Assembly (NCBI RefSeq): GCF_002154725.1
Contig: NZ_MTAW01000138.1
Span: 39,482 to 103,481, forward strand
Reading direction: 5' to 3'
Length of the DNA stretch: 64,000 nt
DNA from: Nostoc sp. 106C
GTDB taxonomy: Bacteria > Cyanobacteriota > Cyanobacteriia > Cyanobacteriales > Nostocaceae
The notes beneath the pieces were generated by a model. The model did not search any database, was not told where the DNA came from, and worked only from the letters and a program-made list of their open reading frames with translations. How positions within the stretch are numbered: position 1 is the stretch's first letter; every line of letters starts with the position of its first letter. Shown here one piece after another: positions 54,914 through 64,000 of this stretch. The translations under genes and the position numbers were made by a program.

Positions 54914-56290
54914 TTAACCCATCCACTTATCTTGTCCATAGCGTACCCATTGCTGTATTAGAACAAGTGGTGAAATCGAAATTAAACAAAACAGAGTGTT
55001 ATATTTTGTTTTCCCAGGAATACAGCGATATAAATATCCTATAGCTACGAAGAAGAAAGGCATAGCAAACACATATCTTCCTAAGCTAAATAGGCTACCT
55101 TGTGTTAAAAATACGATGACAGAGTGAGCAACCGTAAAATAAATACAAAACCAGAATATATAATTTTTAGATAAGTTTTGCGAATATTTCGATAGAATTA
55201 GAGCCTTAAAATTGTTTGGTAATTTATTTTTATTGACTCTAATATAATTAAACAAATACCAAAAAATCAATAAAGGAGGATACAAAAATAATATATTCCA
55301 CCATATCCTAAACTTAGGTACAAATATGTGTAGCTCAGGCTGAATTAGCTTTAGATATACAAATGTAAGTGACAAACATAAAATAATTAATGGGAGATAA
55401 AGCCCTAATAAGTCAATTAGCAAGGTTTTAGGTAAAAATAAAAGTTCTAAATGTAAACCAAAGCTTTTTCCCCACTGGCTCTGATCGTGAAAAGGTGCAA
55501 AAAAATCGCCTCTATTCTTCAAACAAAAAGTTCCGTAAGCAGCATATCCTAATAAGGCTGCTACCCATACAGTGAGGCTAAGTTTTAGCTCGTGTTGAGA
55601 TTTTTGGATATTAGTTAATATAATGCTTAGAGAATTTTTCTTTGATGAGTAACTTTCCCATATACTAATGGTGAACATTGCTGCCGTGGTTGAGAAAAAT
55701 GTTTGAATTAATATTGGTCGAGTTAAAGACATTAAAAATGTTACAATAAACAAAAAAGATAGTTTTAAATTATTGTTAATTCTTGATTGAGGCAAACACA
55801 TCCAAATAAAAAATATGCTAAAAAATGTAAATAAACTTTCTGTATAACCTATAATGCGAAATATTGCCATAGGATTGATAGCATAAGCTAAACCTAATAA
55901 AAATGCTAAATAAAAACTTTGCAAAGCTATCTGTAAAAGCCAGAAAAATAAAAAAGTCGAAATAAAGAATAAAAAAGTTGCACTTACTAAAAAATAGTGT
56001 GCAGCTTGTTCTATTGTCTGAGGATGAAAAATATTACGAATGAGGAATGGCCACAGGGGATAAAAAGCTTTACACGTAGGATTTATAGCCATTTCAGCAT
56101 AAGCTTCTACGTCCCAATAGTAACTTTTATGGGGTGCAACTGGGGGAATTTCGCGAAATAACCTAGATACAGAAAAGAATTTATGAAAAGCTTCCGGGTA
56201 AATTAACATCCCCACAGCAGCACAAAGAATAAAGACAATGCAGATAATTAAAGGTAAGACCCAACTAATAATAGTTTTTTTCTTAGCCAT
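54914..56290 (-). CDS. Divergent PIG-V-like membrane protein
   Basis: 458 residues, about ten hydrophobic segments. The first loop has YYWDVEAYAEMAINPTCKAFYPLWPFLIR, parallel to the WD...FFPLFPLL of the next gene, and GYTESLFTFFSIFFIW matches its YTEGLFLLF motif, so it is a distant PIG-V-type GT-C protein. Codon use is noticeably more AT-rich than its neighbours (many Ile, Phe, Lys, Asn), which may indicate separate acquisition. It lies 72 bases upstream of the other PIG-V-like gene and 59 bases downstream of the first DUF2079 gene. Confidence 0.72.
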   Translation of the reverse strand: MAKKKTIISWVLPLIICIVFILCAAVGMLIYPEAFHKFFSVSRLFREIPPVAPHKSYYWDVEAYAEMAINPTCKAFYPLWPFLIRNIFHPQTIEQAAHYFLVSATFLFFISTFLFFWLLQIALQSFYLAFLLGLAYAINPMAIFRIIGYTESLFTFFSIFFIWMCLPQSRINNNLKLSFLFIVTFLMSLTRPILIQTFFSTTAAMFTISIWESYSSKKNSLSIILTNIQKSQHELKLSLTVWVAALLGYAAYGTFCLKNRGDFFAPFHDQSQWGKSFGLHLELLFLPKTLLIDLLGLYLPLIILCLSLTFVYLKLIQPELHIFVPKFRIWWNILFLYPPLLIFWYLFNYIRVNKNKLPNNFKALILSKYSQNLSKNYIFWFCIYFTVAHSVIVFLTQGSLFSLGRYVFAMPFFFVAIGYLYRCIPGKTKYNTLFCLISISPLVLIQQWVRYGQDKWMG

Positions 56291-56349
56291 CTATATATGT
56301 CTCCCCACCAGGAAATTTACTAAATAGTAAATAACGTTAAAAATAATAA

Positions 56350-57735
56350 CTATTTTTTAATAAATAAATACACATTATCGCGTTGATATTGCAGCTTAAA
56401 TCTAGAATTAGATTCCAATCTGTTTACTAAACTAATAGCAAACTCTCGATTACTTGCCCAGCCTGGATGGCGAACATTCAATAATACATAATCAAAACTA
56501 GTAAAATCTCCTGGTGGTGAATCAGTATTTGTAAACTTAATAAATTCTCGCTCGCTTAAATGAGAAGAAATTTGTGCTGTAGTATAAACATTTCCTTGAG
56601 TTGAAACTTGAGAGATTGCTTGTCTTGTGGCTTGCAAATTATCCACAGACTCTAAATATTTTCCACCAAAATGAGTAAATTTTGCCAAACTCAAAAATGC
56701 CACTAATGACCATAAAATAATCCCCCGTTTGTTTTGTAGCCATCCCCTACCTTGAGCGAGGCTGGAAATTACAGCTAGTATCAGGAATGGTAGTGCTGGT
56801 ACAGAATACTGATGTACTAAATCTTTTTGAGGTTGATAGTCTGCAAGAATATTGAGAGCTACACAAGGAATAGCACCAATTAATGGCTGCATACTTTGAG
56901 GAGATAGCCCCCAAATCACAGGTGCTACTAGTAGGATTAAATAGCCTAAATTATCTAGAGAAAAAACCTTTGCCAAAATTATTCCAGGCCGAGTCACTAA
57001 ATTTTTCGCAATGTCTAGCACTGAGTTACCTAAATAGCTGTAACGTCCCACTGCTGCTGCTTCTGCGCCACTGAAAAAAGGAATAATCAGTTGAGTAGCG
57101 ATCGCAAACCAAACAATACCTGCAAAAATAGCGATCGCACCACATAAACGTCGCTTCTCAAATATCAACAGCCAAACTCCCATCGCCGCAACCGTAAGCG
57201 ATAAGACAGCTTTACATCCTAAGATCAGAAGAATGCTGGCACAAAACCACCAAATCTGTCCGCCTCTTGCTGCCAAAACTGCCCCTAATAGTGCTGGGAT
57301 GGCTATAACTTCTGGATGGAAATCAAATAGATTCACATTAAATACTAATGGATACAAAAGGTATACCGCCGCCATTGCTAAGGCTTGGCTGTCCTTTAAT
57401 CCAGCTTGACGCGCTAGATGCCATGTTGGTAAAGCACCCAATGTCAAAGCAATTGCCTGTACAGCAAATAACCAATAAACACTAGGGTAGATTTTGTACA
57501 GTAAAGCTAAGGGATACCATATCCAAGCTGCATGATCCCCAAGGATATGGAAACCCATGAAAGAAGAAATAGGCGATTTTCCTTGGCTAATTAAATAAAC
57601 TCCCTGATCAAAAATTCCTAAATCAAAGGCAGTTGATTGAAATAATTCATGTCGTAAGCTGCTAGACAGAAATAGAATTAAGGCACTGATACCTATCATC
57701 CACCATAGACCACTAAACTTAAGTTTTTCTTTCAT
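56350..57735 (-). CDS. DUF2079 membrane protein, paralog A
   Basis: 461 residues with about eleven hydrophobic helices and a C-terminal soluble stretch. Key motifs are FDLGIFDQGVYLISQG (Asp38 and Asp43), HILGDHAAW (63-71), FDFHPEV near 137 and GCKAV near 172, all shared with the three upstream paralogs, then the soluble end with FDYVLLNVRHPG and YQRDNVYLF. DUF2079 resembles GT-C glycosyltransferases with acidic residues in the first outer loop; activity is unproven. It lacks the ERHI(Y/G) insertion the other copies have before RYSYLG. ATG at 57735. Confidence 0.85.
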   Translation of the reverse strand: MKEKLKFSGLWWMIGISALILFLSSSLRHELFQSTAFDLGIFDQGVYLISQGKSPISSFMGFHILGDHAAWIWYPLALLYKIYPSVYWLFAVQAIALTLGALPTWHLARQAGLKDSQALAMAAVYLLYPLVFNVNLFDFHPEVIAIPALLGAVLAARGGQIWWFCASILLILGCKAVLSLTVAAMGVWLLIFEKRRLCGAIAIFAGIVWFAIATQLIIPFFSGAEAAAVGRYSYLGNSVLDIAKNLVTRPGIILAKVFSLDNLGYLILLVAPVIWGLSPQSMQPLIGAIPCVALNILADYQPQKDLVHQYSVPALPFLILAVISSLAQGRGWLQNKRGIILWSLVAFLSLAKFTHFGGKYLESVDNLQATRQAISQVSTQGNVYTTAQISSHLSEREFIKFTNTDSPPGDFTSFDYVLLNVRHPGWASNREFAISLVNRLESNSRFKLQYQRDNVYLFIKK

Positions 57736-57849
57736 AAATATCTAGTTAAATAATTAGATATAGCAGTTATATATCATTTATTAAAAATAAATTACCGCAG
57801 AGATGTAAAAAGCAATGAATTATAAAATATCATAACTTGTGTATAAATG

Positions 57850-59244
57850 CTAAATATTAGCGAATAAATAAACTTCATCACGTTGATATTCTAATTTGAT
57901 TTCTGGTATATTTTGTAGCTGGTTGACTAAGCTAACTGCTAATTCTTGAGACATAGATAGACCAGGATGATGAGTATTAATTAATATATAATCAAATGTC
58001 TTGTAATTAGTTGGTAGAGCATCACGATTAATCAAATAAATAAATTGCCGATGGCTTAAATGGGGTGCTAGTTCATCTGTAGTCAAAACCTTACCTTGAG
58101 TTTGTACTAGGGCGATCGCTTCTTGTGTAGCTTGCCAATTATCGAGAGTATTCAAATATTTTCCGGTAAAATAAGTAAATTTTGTTAGGCTTAAAAAAGC
58201 AACTAACGACCACAAAATAATAGTTCGTTTGTTTTGCAGCCATCCCCGGCCTGCGGCTAAAGTATTAATTACAGCTAATAAGAGGAACGGTAAAACTGGT
58301 AGAGAGTATTGGTGCAGCAATTCTTTTTGAGGTTGGTAGTCAGCTAAAAGATTGATAGCCAGAGAAGGAATAGCGCCAACTAAAGGCGTTACACCTTGAA
58401 GTGAAAAACCCCAAATAACAGGTGTTAGCAGCAAAATTAGGTATCCTAGATTTTCGGATGAAAACAAATTTGTGAATATAATCCCTGGTTGATTTAAAAA
58501 GTTTTGAGGTATCTCTGAGAAAGATTTACCTAAATAGCTATAGCGCCCAATATGACGTTCTATTGAAGCTGCTTCAGTTCCAAAAAAAGGGATTATGGCT
58601 TTAGTGGCAATCACAAACCAAGTAATACCGCTAATAATAGCGATCGCACCAAATAAACGCCGCTTTTCAAATACCAGTAGCCAAATTCCCATAGCCGCAA
58701 CAGTCAAAGACAAAACTGCTTTACAACCCAAAATTAGAAGGATGCTGGCACAAAACCACCAAATTTTTCCACTTCTAGCTGCCAAAACTGCTCCTAAAAG
58801 TGCTGGAACAGCCATGACTTCTGGATGAAAATCAAAAAGGTTGACATTAAAAATTAGCGGATAAAGTAAGTACACAACTACTATTGCTAAAGCTTGGCTA
58901 TCCTTCAATCCAGCTTGACATGCTAGATACCATGTCGGCAAAGCACCTAATGCTAAAGCAATAGCCTGTACAGCGAATAACCAATAAATACTAGGGTAGA
59001 TTTTGTAAAGTAAAGCTAAAGGATAGAGAATCCAAGCAGCATGATCGCCAAGAATGTGAAAGCCAATCAAAGAAGAAATAGGTGGTTTTCCCTGACTAAT
59101 TAAATAAACTGCTTGGTCAAAAATTCCTAAATCCCAAGCCAGCGATTGAAACAACTCATGTCGTAAACTACTGCACGCAAATAAAATTAAGGCGCTGATG
59201 CCTATCATCCAACCCACACGACCAAAATCCAGCTTTTTCTCCAT
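57850..59244 (-). CDS. DUF2079 membrane protein, paralog B
   Basis: 464 residues, collinear with its neighbours over the full length: WDLGIFDQAVYLISQGKPPISS, HILGDHAAWILYPLALLYKIYPSIYWLF, FDFHPEVMAVPALLGAVLAAR, GCKAVLSLTVAAMG, IERHIGRYSYLGKS, and the soluble end FDYILINTHHPG ... YQRDEVYLF. It has the same predicted topology as paralog A. It lies 114 bases upstream of A and 40 bases downstream of C, so co-transcription is likely. Confidence 0.85.
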   Translation of the reverse strand: MEKKLDFGRVGWMIGISALILFACSSLRHELFQSLAWDLGIFDQAVYLISQGKPPISSLIGFHILGDHAAWILYPLALLYKIYPSIYWLFAVQAIALALGALPTWYLACQAGLKDSQALAIVVVYLLYPLIFNVNLFDFHPEVMAVPALLGAVLAARSGKIWWFCASILLILGCKAVLSLTVAAMGIWLLVFEKRRLFGAIAIISGITWFVIATKAIIPFFGTEAASIERHIGRYSYLGKSFSEIPQNFLNQPGIIFTNLFSSENLGYLILLLTPVIWGFSLQGVTPLVGAIPSLAINLLADYQPQKELLHQYSLPVLPFLLLAVINTLAAGRGWLQNKRTIILWSLVAFLSLTKFTYFTGKYLNTLDNWQATQEAIALVQTQGKVLTTDELAPHLSHRQFIYLINRDALPTNYKTFDYILINTHHPGLSMSQELAVSLVNQLQNIPEIKLEYQRDEVYLFANI

Positions 59245-59284
59245 GCTAGTCAGAATAATTAACGAAGTTTATCAAAACTAATTT

Positions 59285-60715
59285 TTATACCTGTTTATTT
59301 TTCTCAAATAAATAAATATCATCGCGGTGATATTTTAAGTTAAATTGTTGGTTATTTTTTAACTTATTAGCCAAACTATTAGCAAATTCTTGAGTACTAA
59401 AATGATGACGGAGATTCAGTAAGACATAATCAAATACATTTATATCAACAGGTGGGGCAGTTGCATCTGTTAACTTAATTAATGGTCGATAGGCTAAATG
59501 AGGAGCAATATTATATGTAGTTAGCACGCTACCTGAAGTTTGAACTAAGGCGATCGCTTCTTTTGTAGCTTGCAGAGTGTCCGAATACCACATTTGTTTT
59601 GAGCTAATAAAAGGAATTTTCGCTAAAGCTAAAAACCCTACTAGCGACCAAAGAATAATAGCTCGTTTTTGTTGTAACCATACTCTACCTGCTGCCAAGT
59701 TAGCAATTACAGTTAACATCAAAAATGGTAAAACAGGTAGCGAGTAATGGCGAATTAAATCTTTTTGCGATGGATGGTCAGCGAAAATATTGAGTAGCAA
59801 ACAAGGAATAGCACTAATCAAAGGCGTTAAATTTTGAGGTGCAAGTCCCCAAATGACAGGTACTACTAGTAGCAGCAAATATCCTAAATTAGTTAAAGAA
59901 AAAATTTTTTCTAAAATAATTCCTGGTTGCATCAGCAGAATTTTAGCCATTTCTGAAAAAGAGCTTCCTAGATAACTATATCGATAGAAATGACGCTCTA
60001 GTAATGCTGCTTCACCACCAAATACAGGGATAATAAATTTGTTTGCGATCGCAAACCAGGCAATACCTGCAAAAATAGCGATCGTACCACATAAACGCTT
60101 TTTTTCAAAACAAAGTAACCAAACTCCCATCGCCGCAATTGTCAGAGAGAATACCGCCTTACATCCCAAAACTAAAATAATGCTGAAACAAAACCAACCT
60201 ATTTTTCCTAACCTTGCGGCTAAAACTGCCCATAACAGTGCTGGAACAGCGATCGTGTCTGGATGAAAATCAAATAAATTGGCGTTATAGACTAATGGAT
60301 ACAGTAGATAAACTACTACCATTGCAAGTCCATGACTGTTTTTCAGTCCAGCCTGACGCGCTAAATACCATATAGGTAAAGCACCTACAGCTAAAGCCGT
60401 TGACTGAACAGCAAACAACCAATAAACACTAGGGTAAATTTTGTACAGCAAAGCCAAGGGATACAATATCCAAGCAGCATGATCGGCTAGGATATGAAAA
60501 TTTAAAAAAGAAGAAATTGGCGGTTGTCCCTGACTAATTAAGTAAACCGCCTGGTCAAAAATTCCTAAATCCCACGCGCCTGAATCAAACTTTTCATGTC
60601 TAAAGATGCAGGAGATAAATAAAAACAAAGCACTTATACCAATCATCCAAAACCTAGGATTTTTTAGCCATTTGGATGCTATATATTTAATTTTTCTTGC
60701 TTGATTTAGCATCAA
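59285..60715 (-). CDS. DUF2079 membrane protein, paralog C
   Basis: 476 residues; the longest copy because of about 12 extra basic residues at the N-terminus (MMLNQARKIKYIASKWLKN). It shares WDLGIFDQAVYLISQGQPPISS, HILADHAAWILYPLALLYK (Ala for Gly), FDFHPDTIAVPALL, GCKAVFSLT, LERHFYRYSYLGSS, and the end FDYVLLNLRHH ... YHRDDIYLF. The C-terminal region is the most divergent of the four. Forty bases separate it from paralog B. Confidence 0.85.
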   Translation of the reverse strand: MMLNQARKIKYIASKWLKNPRFWMIGISALFLFISCIFRHEKFDSGAWDLGIFDQAVYLISQGQPPISSFLNFHILADHAAWILYPLALLYKIYPSVYWLFAVQSTALAVGALPIWYLARQAGLKNSHGLAMVVVYLLYPLVYNANLFDFHPDTIAVPALLWAVLAARLGKIGWFCFSIILVLGCKAVFSLTIAAMGVWLLCFEKKRLCGTIAIFAGIAWFAIANKFIIPVFGGEAALLERHFYRYSYLGSSFSEMAKILLMQPGIILEKIFSLTNLGYLLLLVVPVIWGLAPQNLTPLISAIPCLLLNIFADHPSQKDLIRHYSLPVLPFLMLTVIANLAAGRVWLQQKRAIILWSLVGFLALAKIPFISSKQMWYSDTLQATKEAIALVQTSGSVLTTYNIAPHLAYRPLIKLTDATAPPVDINVFDYVLLNLRHHFSTQEFANSLANKLKNNQQFNLKYHRDDIYLFEKNKQV

Positions 60716-60878
60716 TTTTAAATTTAATAATTAAGTTATCAAAATTGTGAATTAAATTCCATTCTTGCAGTCATATCTGAGTTTTAAAATATCTTATTTT
60801 TAACGAACCGCAAAGAACGCAAAAGACGCAAAGAAGGAAAGAAAAAAAATTACAAATTATTTTTAATTGGTAAAAAAA
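60716..60878. repeat. CGCAAAGA tandem motif between DUF2079 paralogs
   Basis: The 163-base spacer contains GAACCGCAAAGAACGCAAAA followed by GACGCAAAGAAGGAAAG (about 60804-60841), imperfect units of 9-10 bases ending CGCAAAGA. This is a common short dispersed motif in Nostocales. Confidence 0.6.
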
Positions 60879-62279
60879 TTAATTTTTTATAAACAAATAC
60901 ACATCATCACGCTGATAACTCAACTTAAATTCGGAGCGATTTTTTAATTGTTGTACCAAGCTGGCAGAAAATTCTGGCTGATAAGACCAAAGTCCAGTGT
61001 GGCGAACATTCAGCAAAACATAATCAAACTCTATTAAATCCTTAATTGGAGAATTAGCATCTATTAGCTTGATTGTTTGGCGATGTGTAACATGGGGGGC
61101 AATTATATCTGTAGTGTAAATACTGCCTGTTGTTTGAATTTGGGCGATCGCATCTCTTGTAGCTTGCCAAGTATCGAGGTAACTCAAATATTTTGTCCAA
61201 AAAAAACCGTATTTACCTAAGCTTAAAAATGCGACTAATGACCACAAAATAATTGCTCGTTTATTTTGCAGTAATCCCTTGCCTGCTGCTAGACTTTTTA
61301 TCACCGCTAGTAACAGAAACGGCAAAATTGGTAAAGAATATTGAAACACTAAATCTTTTTGATGTTGATAGTCAGCTATCAAATTGATTGCTAAAGGTGG
61401 GATAGCCGCTACCAAAGGTGTCATAGCTGGCAGAGAAAGCCCCCAAATTACAGGTACAAACAGCAAAATCAAATAGGAAAGGTTATCAAATGACAGTAAC
61501 TTTTCTAATACAATTCCTGGTTTAAAAAGAAAAGTTTGAGCCATTTCTGGAAAGGATTTTCCCAAATAGCTATATCGATAAATATGACGTTCTACTGATG
61601 CCGCAGAGCCACCAAAATAAGGGATGATTCCTTTGGTAGCGATCGCAAACCAAGCAAGACCACTTAAAAGAGCGATCGCACCGCATAACCTTCGCTTCTC
61701 AAATATCAGCAGCCAGATTCCCATTGCCGCAACGCTGAGAGAAAATACCGCTTTACATCCTAATATTATGAAGATGCTGCCACAAAACAACCAAATGTTT
61801 CCGCCTCTCGCAGCCAAAACTGCTGCTAAAAGTGCTGGTACAGCTATCACATCCGGATGGAAATCAAACAAATTGATATTAAAAATTACTGGATATAGCA
61901 AGTAAGCCGTTGCTACAGCGATAGCTTGACTTTCCTTCAATCCTGCTTGACGAGCTAAATACCAAGTAGGCAAAGTTCCTAATGGCAAAGCAATTGCCTG
62001 CACAGCAAATAACCAGTAGACAGTAGGGTAGATTTTGTAAAGTAAAGCCAAGGGATACAAAATCCAAGCAGCATGGTCAGCTAGAACATGAAAGCCAACA
62101 AAAGAAGAAATAGGTGGTTTTCCCTGACTAATTAAGTAAACTGCCTGGTCAAAAAATCCTAAATCCCAAGCGCCAGACTGAAATAGCTCGTGTCGTGAGC
62201 TGCTACAAGCAAACAAAATTAAGGCGCTAACGCCAATCATCCAACTAACAGGAGCAAGCTGATTCAGTTTTTTTCCCAT
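60879..62279 (-). CDS. DUF2079 membrane protein, paralog D
   Basis: 466 residues and the first gene of the minus-strand cluster. Motifs are WDLGFFDQAVYLISQGKPPISS, HVLADHAAWILYPLALLYKIYP, FDFHPDVIAVPALLAAVLAARGG, GCKAVFSLSVAAMGIWLL, VERHIYRYSYLGKS, and the end FDYVLLNVRHTG ... YQRDDVYLF. The intergenic 290 bases shared with the divergent dxr gene should carry the promoter for this copy and perhaps the whole cluster. Confidence 0.85.
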   Translation of the reverse strand: MGKKLNQLAPVSWMIGVSALILFACSSSRHELFQSGAWDLGFFDQAVYLISQGKPPISSFVGFHVLADHAAWILYPLALLYKIYPTVYWLFAVQAIALPLGTLPTWYLARQAGLKESQAIAVATAYLLYPVIFNINLFDFHPDVIAVPALLAAVLAARGGNIWLFCGSIFIILGCKAVFSLSVAAMGIWLLIFEKRRLCGAIALLSGLAWFAIATKGIIPYFGGSAASVERHIYRYSYLGKSFPEMAQTFLFKPGIVLEKLLSFDNLSYLILLFVPVIWGLSLPAMTPLVAAIPPLAINLIADYQHQKDLVFQYSLPILPFLLLAVIKSLAAGKGLLQNKRAIILWSLVAFLSLGKYGFFWTKYLSYLDTWQATRDAIAQIQTTGSIYTTDIIAPHVTHRQTIKLIDANSPIKDLIEFDYVLLNVRHTGLWSYQPEFSASLVQQLKNRSEFKLSYQRDDVYLFIKN

Positions 62280-62570
62280 GCCATCAAGAAGCGATTAAAA
62301 ATTTAAAGTGGAAAAAACCAGGCTTACCAAGTTGCAATTTAGATATATTACTTGAAAAGGTAGCGCAGCAGATGAGATGGAAAGGCAACGCCAGTTCTTT
62401 GCCGACTAGAATTCATACTATCTTTGTATAAGTCAGGATTTCTGATTACAAACCCTAGATAAATATTGACGTTTTGCTTTGATCCTAAGTTGCAACCATT
62501 CTAGCGATCGCTTTGATGAAGGAGTCCTCAGCAATTTATAGTGAGAGTTGTCTGTAAATCTTAAACAATT
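62280..62570. other. Divergent promoter region between DUF2079 cluster and dxr
   Basis: About 290 bases, including one HIP1-like GCGATCGC at 62504. No operator recognised. Confidence 0.45.
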
Positions 62571-63767
62571 GTGAAAGCTATTACTCTTGTTGGTTCCACT
62601 GGCTCTATCGGTACTCAGACTTTAGATATTGTTGCCCAGTACCCAGATCAGTTTCGGATTGTAGGATTGGCAGCGGGGAGTAATGTAGAAATGTTGGCTG
62701 CTCAAATTCGGCAGTTTCGACCGCAGATAGCAGCCATTTGTTTAGAAGATAAATTGCCGACGCTGCAAGAAGCAATTAAAGACCTCGATCCCCAGCCAAT
62801 TCTTCTAGCTGGTGAAGCGGGAGTTATAGAAGTTGCTCGCTACGGCGATGCTGAAACAGTCGTCACTGGTATCGTTGGTTGTGCGGGGTTACTTCCCACC
62901 ATCGCTGCTATTGAAGTTGGTAAGGATATTGCTTTGGCGAACAAAGAAACTTTGATTGCTGGTGCTCCTGTGGTTTTACCTTTAGTAGAGAAACACGGTG
63001 TAAAGCTACTACCAGCCGACTCAGAGCATTCCGCAATATTTCAATGCCTCCAAGGTGTGCCAAAAGGCGGTTTACGGAAGATTTTACTCACTGCTTCTGG
63101 TGGAGCTTTCCGGGATTGGGAGGTAGAGAAGTTAGCAGAAGTAACTGTTGCCGATGCTCTTAAGCATCCTAATTGGTCGATGGGACGTAAAATCACCGTA
63201 GACTCTGCTACTTTGATGAATAAAGGGTTAGAAGTAATTGAGGCGCATTTTCTATTTGGCTTAGATTATGACCAAATCGAGATTGTCATCCATCCCCAAA
63301 GCATTATTCACTCGCTGATTGAACTGCAAGATACTTCAGTTTTAGCTCAACTCGGCTGGCCAGATATGCGCTTACCCCTACTTTATGCTTTATCCTGGCC
63401 CGATCGCATCTACACTGACTGGGAACGACTAGATTTGGTGAAAGCTGGAAACTTAACCTTCCGTGAGCCAGACCATCAGAAGTATCCTTGTATGCAAATA
63501 GCTTATGCTGTCGGTCGGGCTGGTGGTTCCATGCCGGCTGTATTGAATGCTGCAAATGAACAAGCTGTGGCTTTATTTTTAGAAGAAAAAATTCGCTTTT
63601 TAGATATTCCCCGTTGTATCGAATGGGTGTGCGATCGCCATCAAAATGATAACTGTAAAAATCCCTCTTTAGATGACATTTTGGCAGCAGATAAATGGGC
63701 AAGACAAGAAGTTTTAACAGCAACTGAAAATTTATCTAGCCAATCGCGGGTAATTTCACTGCGATAA
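62571..63767 (+). CDS. dxr: 1-deoxy-D-xylulose 5-phosphate reductoisomerase
   Basis: 398 residues, GTG start at 62571. NADPH-binding [14 protein letters not shown] at residues 8-21, the catalytic [10 protein letters not shown] near 148-157 with the metal ligands, [12 protein letters not shown] near 217, and [11 protein letters not shown] near 243. It makes 2-C-methyl-D-erythritol 4-phosphate, the committed step to isoprenoids, including carotenoids and the polyprenyl phosphates on which GT-C enzymes depend. It faces away from the DUF2079 cluster. Confidence 0.97.
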   Translation: MKAITLVGSTGSIGTQTLDIVAQYPDQFRIVGLAAGSNVEMLAAQIRQFRPQIAAICLEDKLPTLQEAIKDLDPQPILLAGEAGVIEVARYGDAETVVTGIVGCAGLLPTIAAIEVGKDIALANKETLIAGAPVVLPLVEKHGVKLLPADSEHSAIFQCLQGVPKGGLRKILLTASGGAFRDWEVEKLAEVTVADALKHPNWSMGRKITVDSATLMNKGLEVIEAHFLFGLDYDQIEIVIHPQSIIHSLIELQDTSVLAQLGWPDMRLPLLYALSWPDRIYTDWERLDLVKAGNLTFREPDHQKYPCMQIAYAVGRAGGSMPAVLNAANEQAVALFLEEKIRFLDIPRCIEWVCDRHQNDNCKNPSLDDILAADKWARQEVLTATENLSSQSRVISLR

Positions 63768-63867
63768 GTAATACCAATTTGAAAAATGATTGCGACAGAT
63801 GGAAATCTGAAACGCTTATTCAATAGATGTTTCACAATCCGTCTTGGAAAGTTTGCTCAAGTCGGGG

Positions 63868-64000
63868 AACCCTTTCGGCAATTGCTCATGGGGGAAACCC
63901 CCAAGACCGCATTGCCTCACCACGCAACGCCAGTTGTTTTAAACAGGGAAACCCGACGCCAGTTGCTACAACGGAGGGAACCTCCCTCCGGGTTCACCAG
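63868..64000. repeat. Dispersed palindromic repeat cluster at the right edge
   Basis: 63868-63919 is a near-copy of 12416-12467 (48 of 52 positions). It is followed by ACGCCAGTTG-type units and the palindrome CGGAGGGAACCTCCCTCCG (about 63972-63990), related to the palindrome inserted in glsF. The cluster continues past the window. Confidence 0.8.

Overview
The window is chromosomal DNA from a filamentous, probably heterocyst-forming cyanobacterium (Nostocales, Nostoc/Calothrix-like). I infer this from many HIP1 octamers (GCGATCGC), moderately AT-rich intergenic DNA full of short palindromic repeats, and gene sets typical of cyanobacteria: ferredoxin-type glutamate synthase, RNase E with an Arg-rich tail, DUF1830, DUF4079 and DUF6761 proteins, and a photosystem-associated radical SAM protein. 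Two blocks have a gene order I recall from Nostoc sp. PCC 7120: ssb/mreB-mreC-mreD next to amiC, and rne-rnhB ... pheA ... rpsJ-tuf-fusA-rpsG-rpsL ... glsF.

Layout. 1-2.7 kb: the 5' part of an AMIN-domain cell-wall amidase gene, a decayed tandem copy of it, and a block of palindromic repeats. 2.8-8.8 kb: a Na+/H+ antiporter, a SIMPL protein, ssb with a LexA box, and mreBCD. 8.8-15 kb: a repeat-rich accessory stretch with a CHAT remnant, ribD, queD, and an NB-ARC regulator whose stop codon lies in the end of a small inverted-repeat element. 15.5-30.9 kb: mostly single genes, including an OmpR-type regulator, an ABC ATPase, radical SAM proteins, a DICT/HD protein overlapping a pentapeptide-repeat gene, ClpS, an aminotransferase and a STAS protein. 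31.4-42.3 kb: information processing, with rne-rnhB, pheA and the str operon (rpsL-rpsG-fusA-tuf-rpsJ) on the minus strand. 42.4-52.5 kb: an A-type Fe-S carrier, a cupin, a phosphodiester-glycosidase-like exoprotein, glsF and a polysaccharide deacetylase. 53.6-62.3 kb: six consecutive minus-strand genes for polytopic membrane proteins, two PIG-V-like and four tandem DUF2079 paralogs. 62.6-63.8 kb: dxr, then more repeats.

The most unusual things are: (1) the six-gene block of GT-C-like membrane proteins with a fourfold DUF2079 array; (2) repeat elements inside two essential-looking reading frames, glsF and the TIGR03960-type radical SAM gene, translated in frame; (3) the truncation of the NB-ARC gene by a 236-bp inverted-repeat element; (4) paired self-complementary decamers directly behind both rpsL and rpsG; (5) a tandem amidase copy caught in decay; and (6) near-consensus LexA and CRP operators. 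I see no CRISPR array, tRNA, rRNA, prophage or intact insertion sequence. Family assignments come from reading the proteins; no database search was run.
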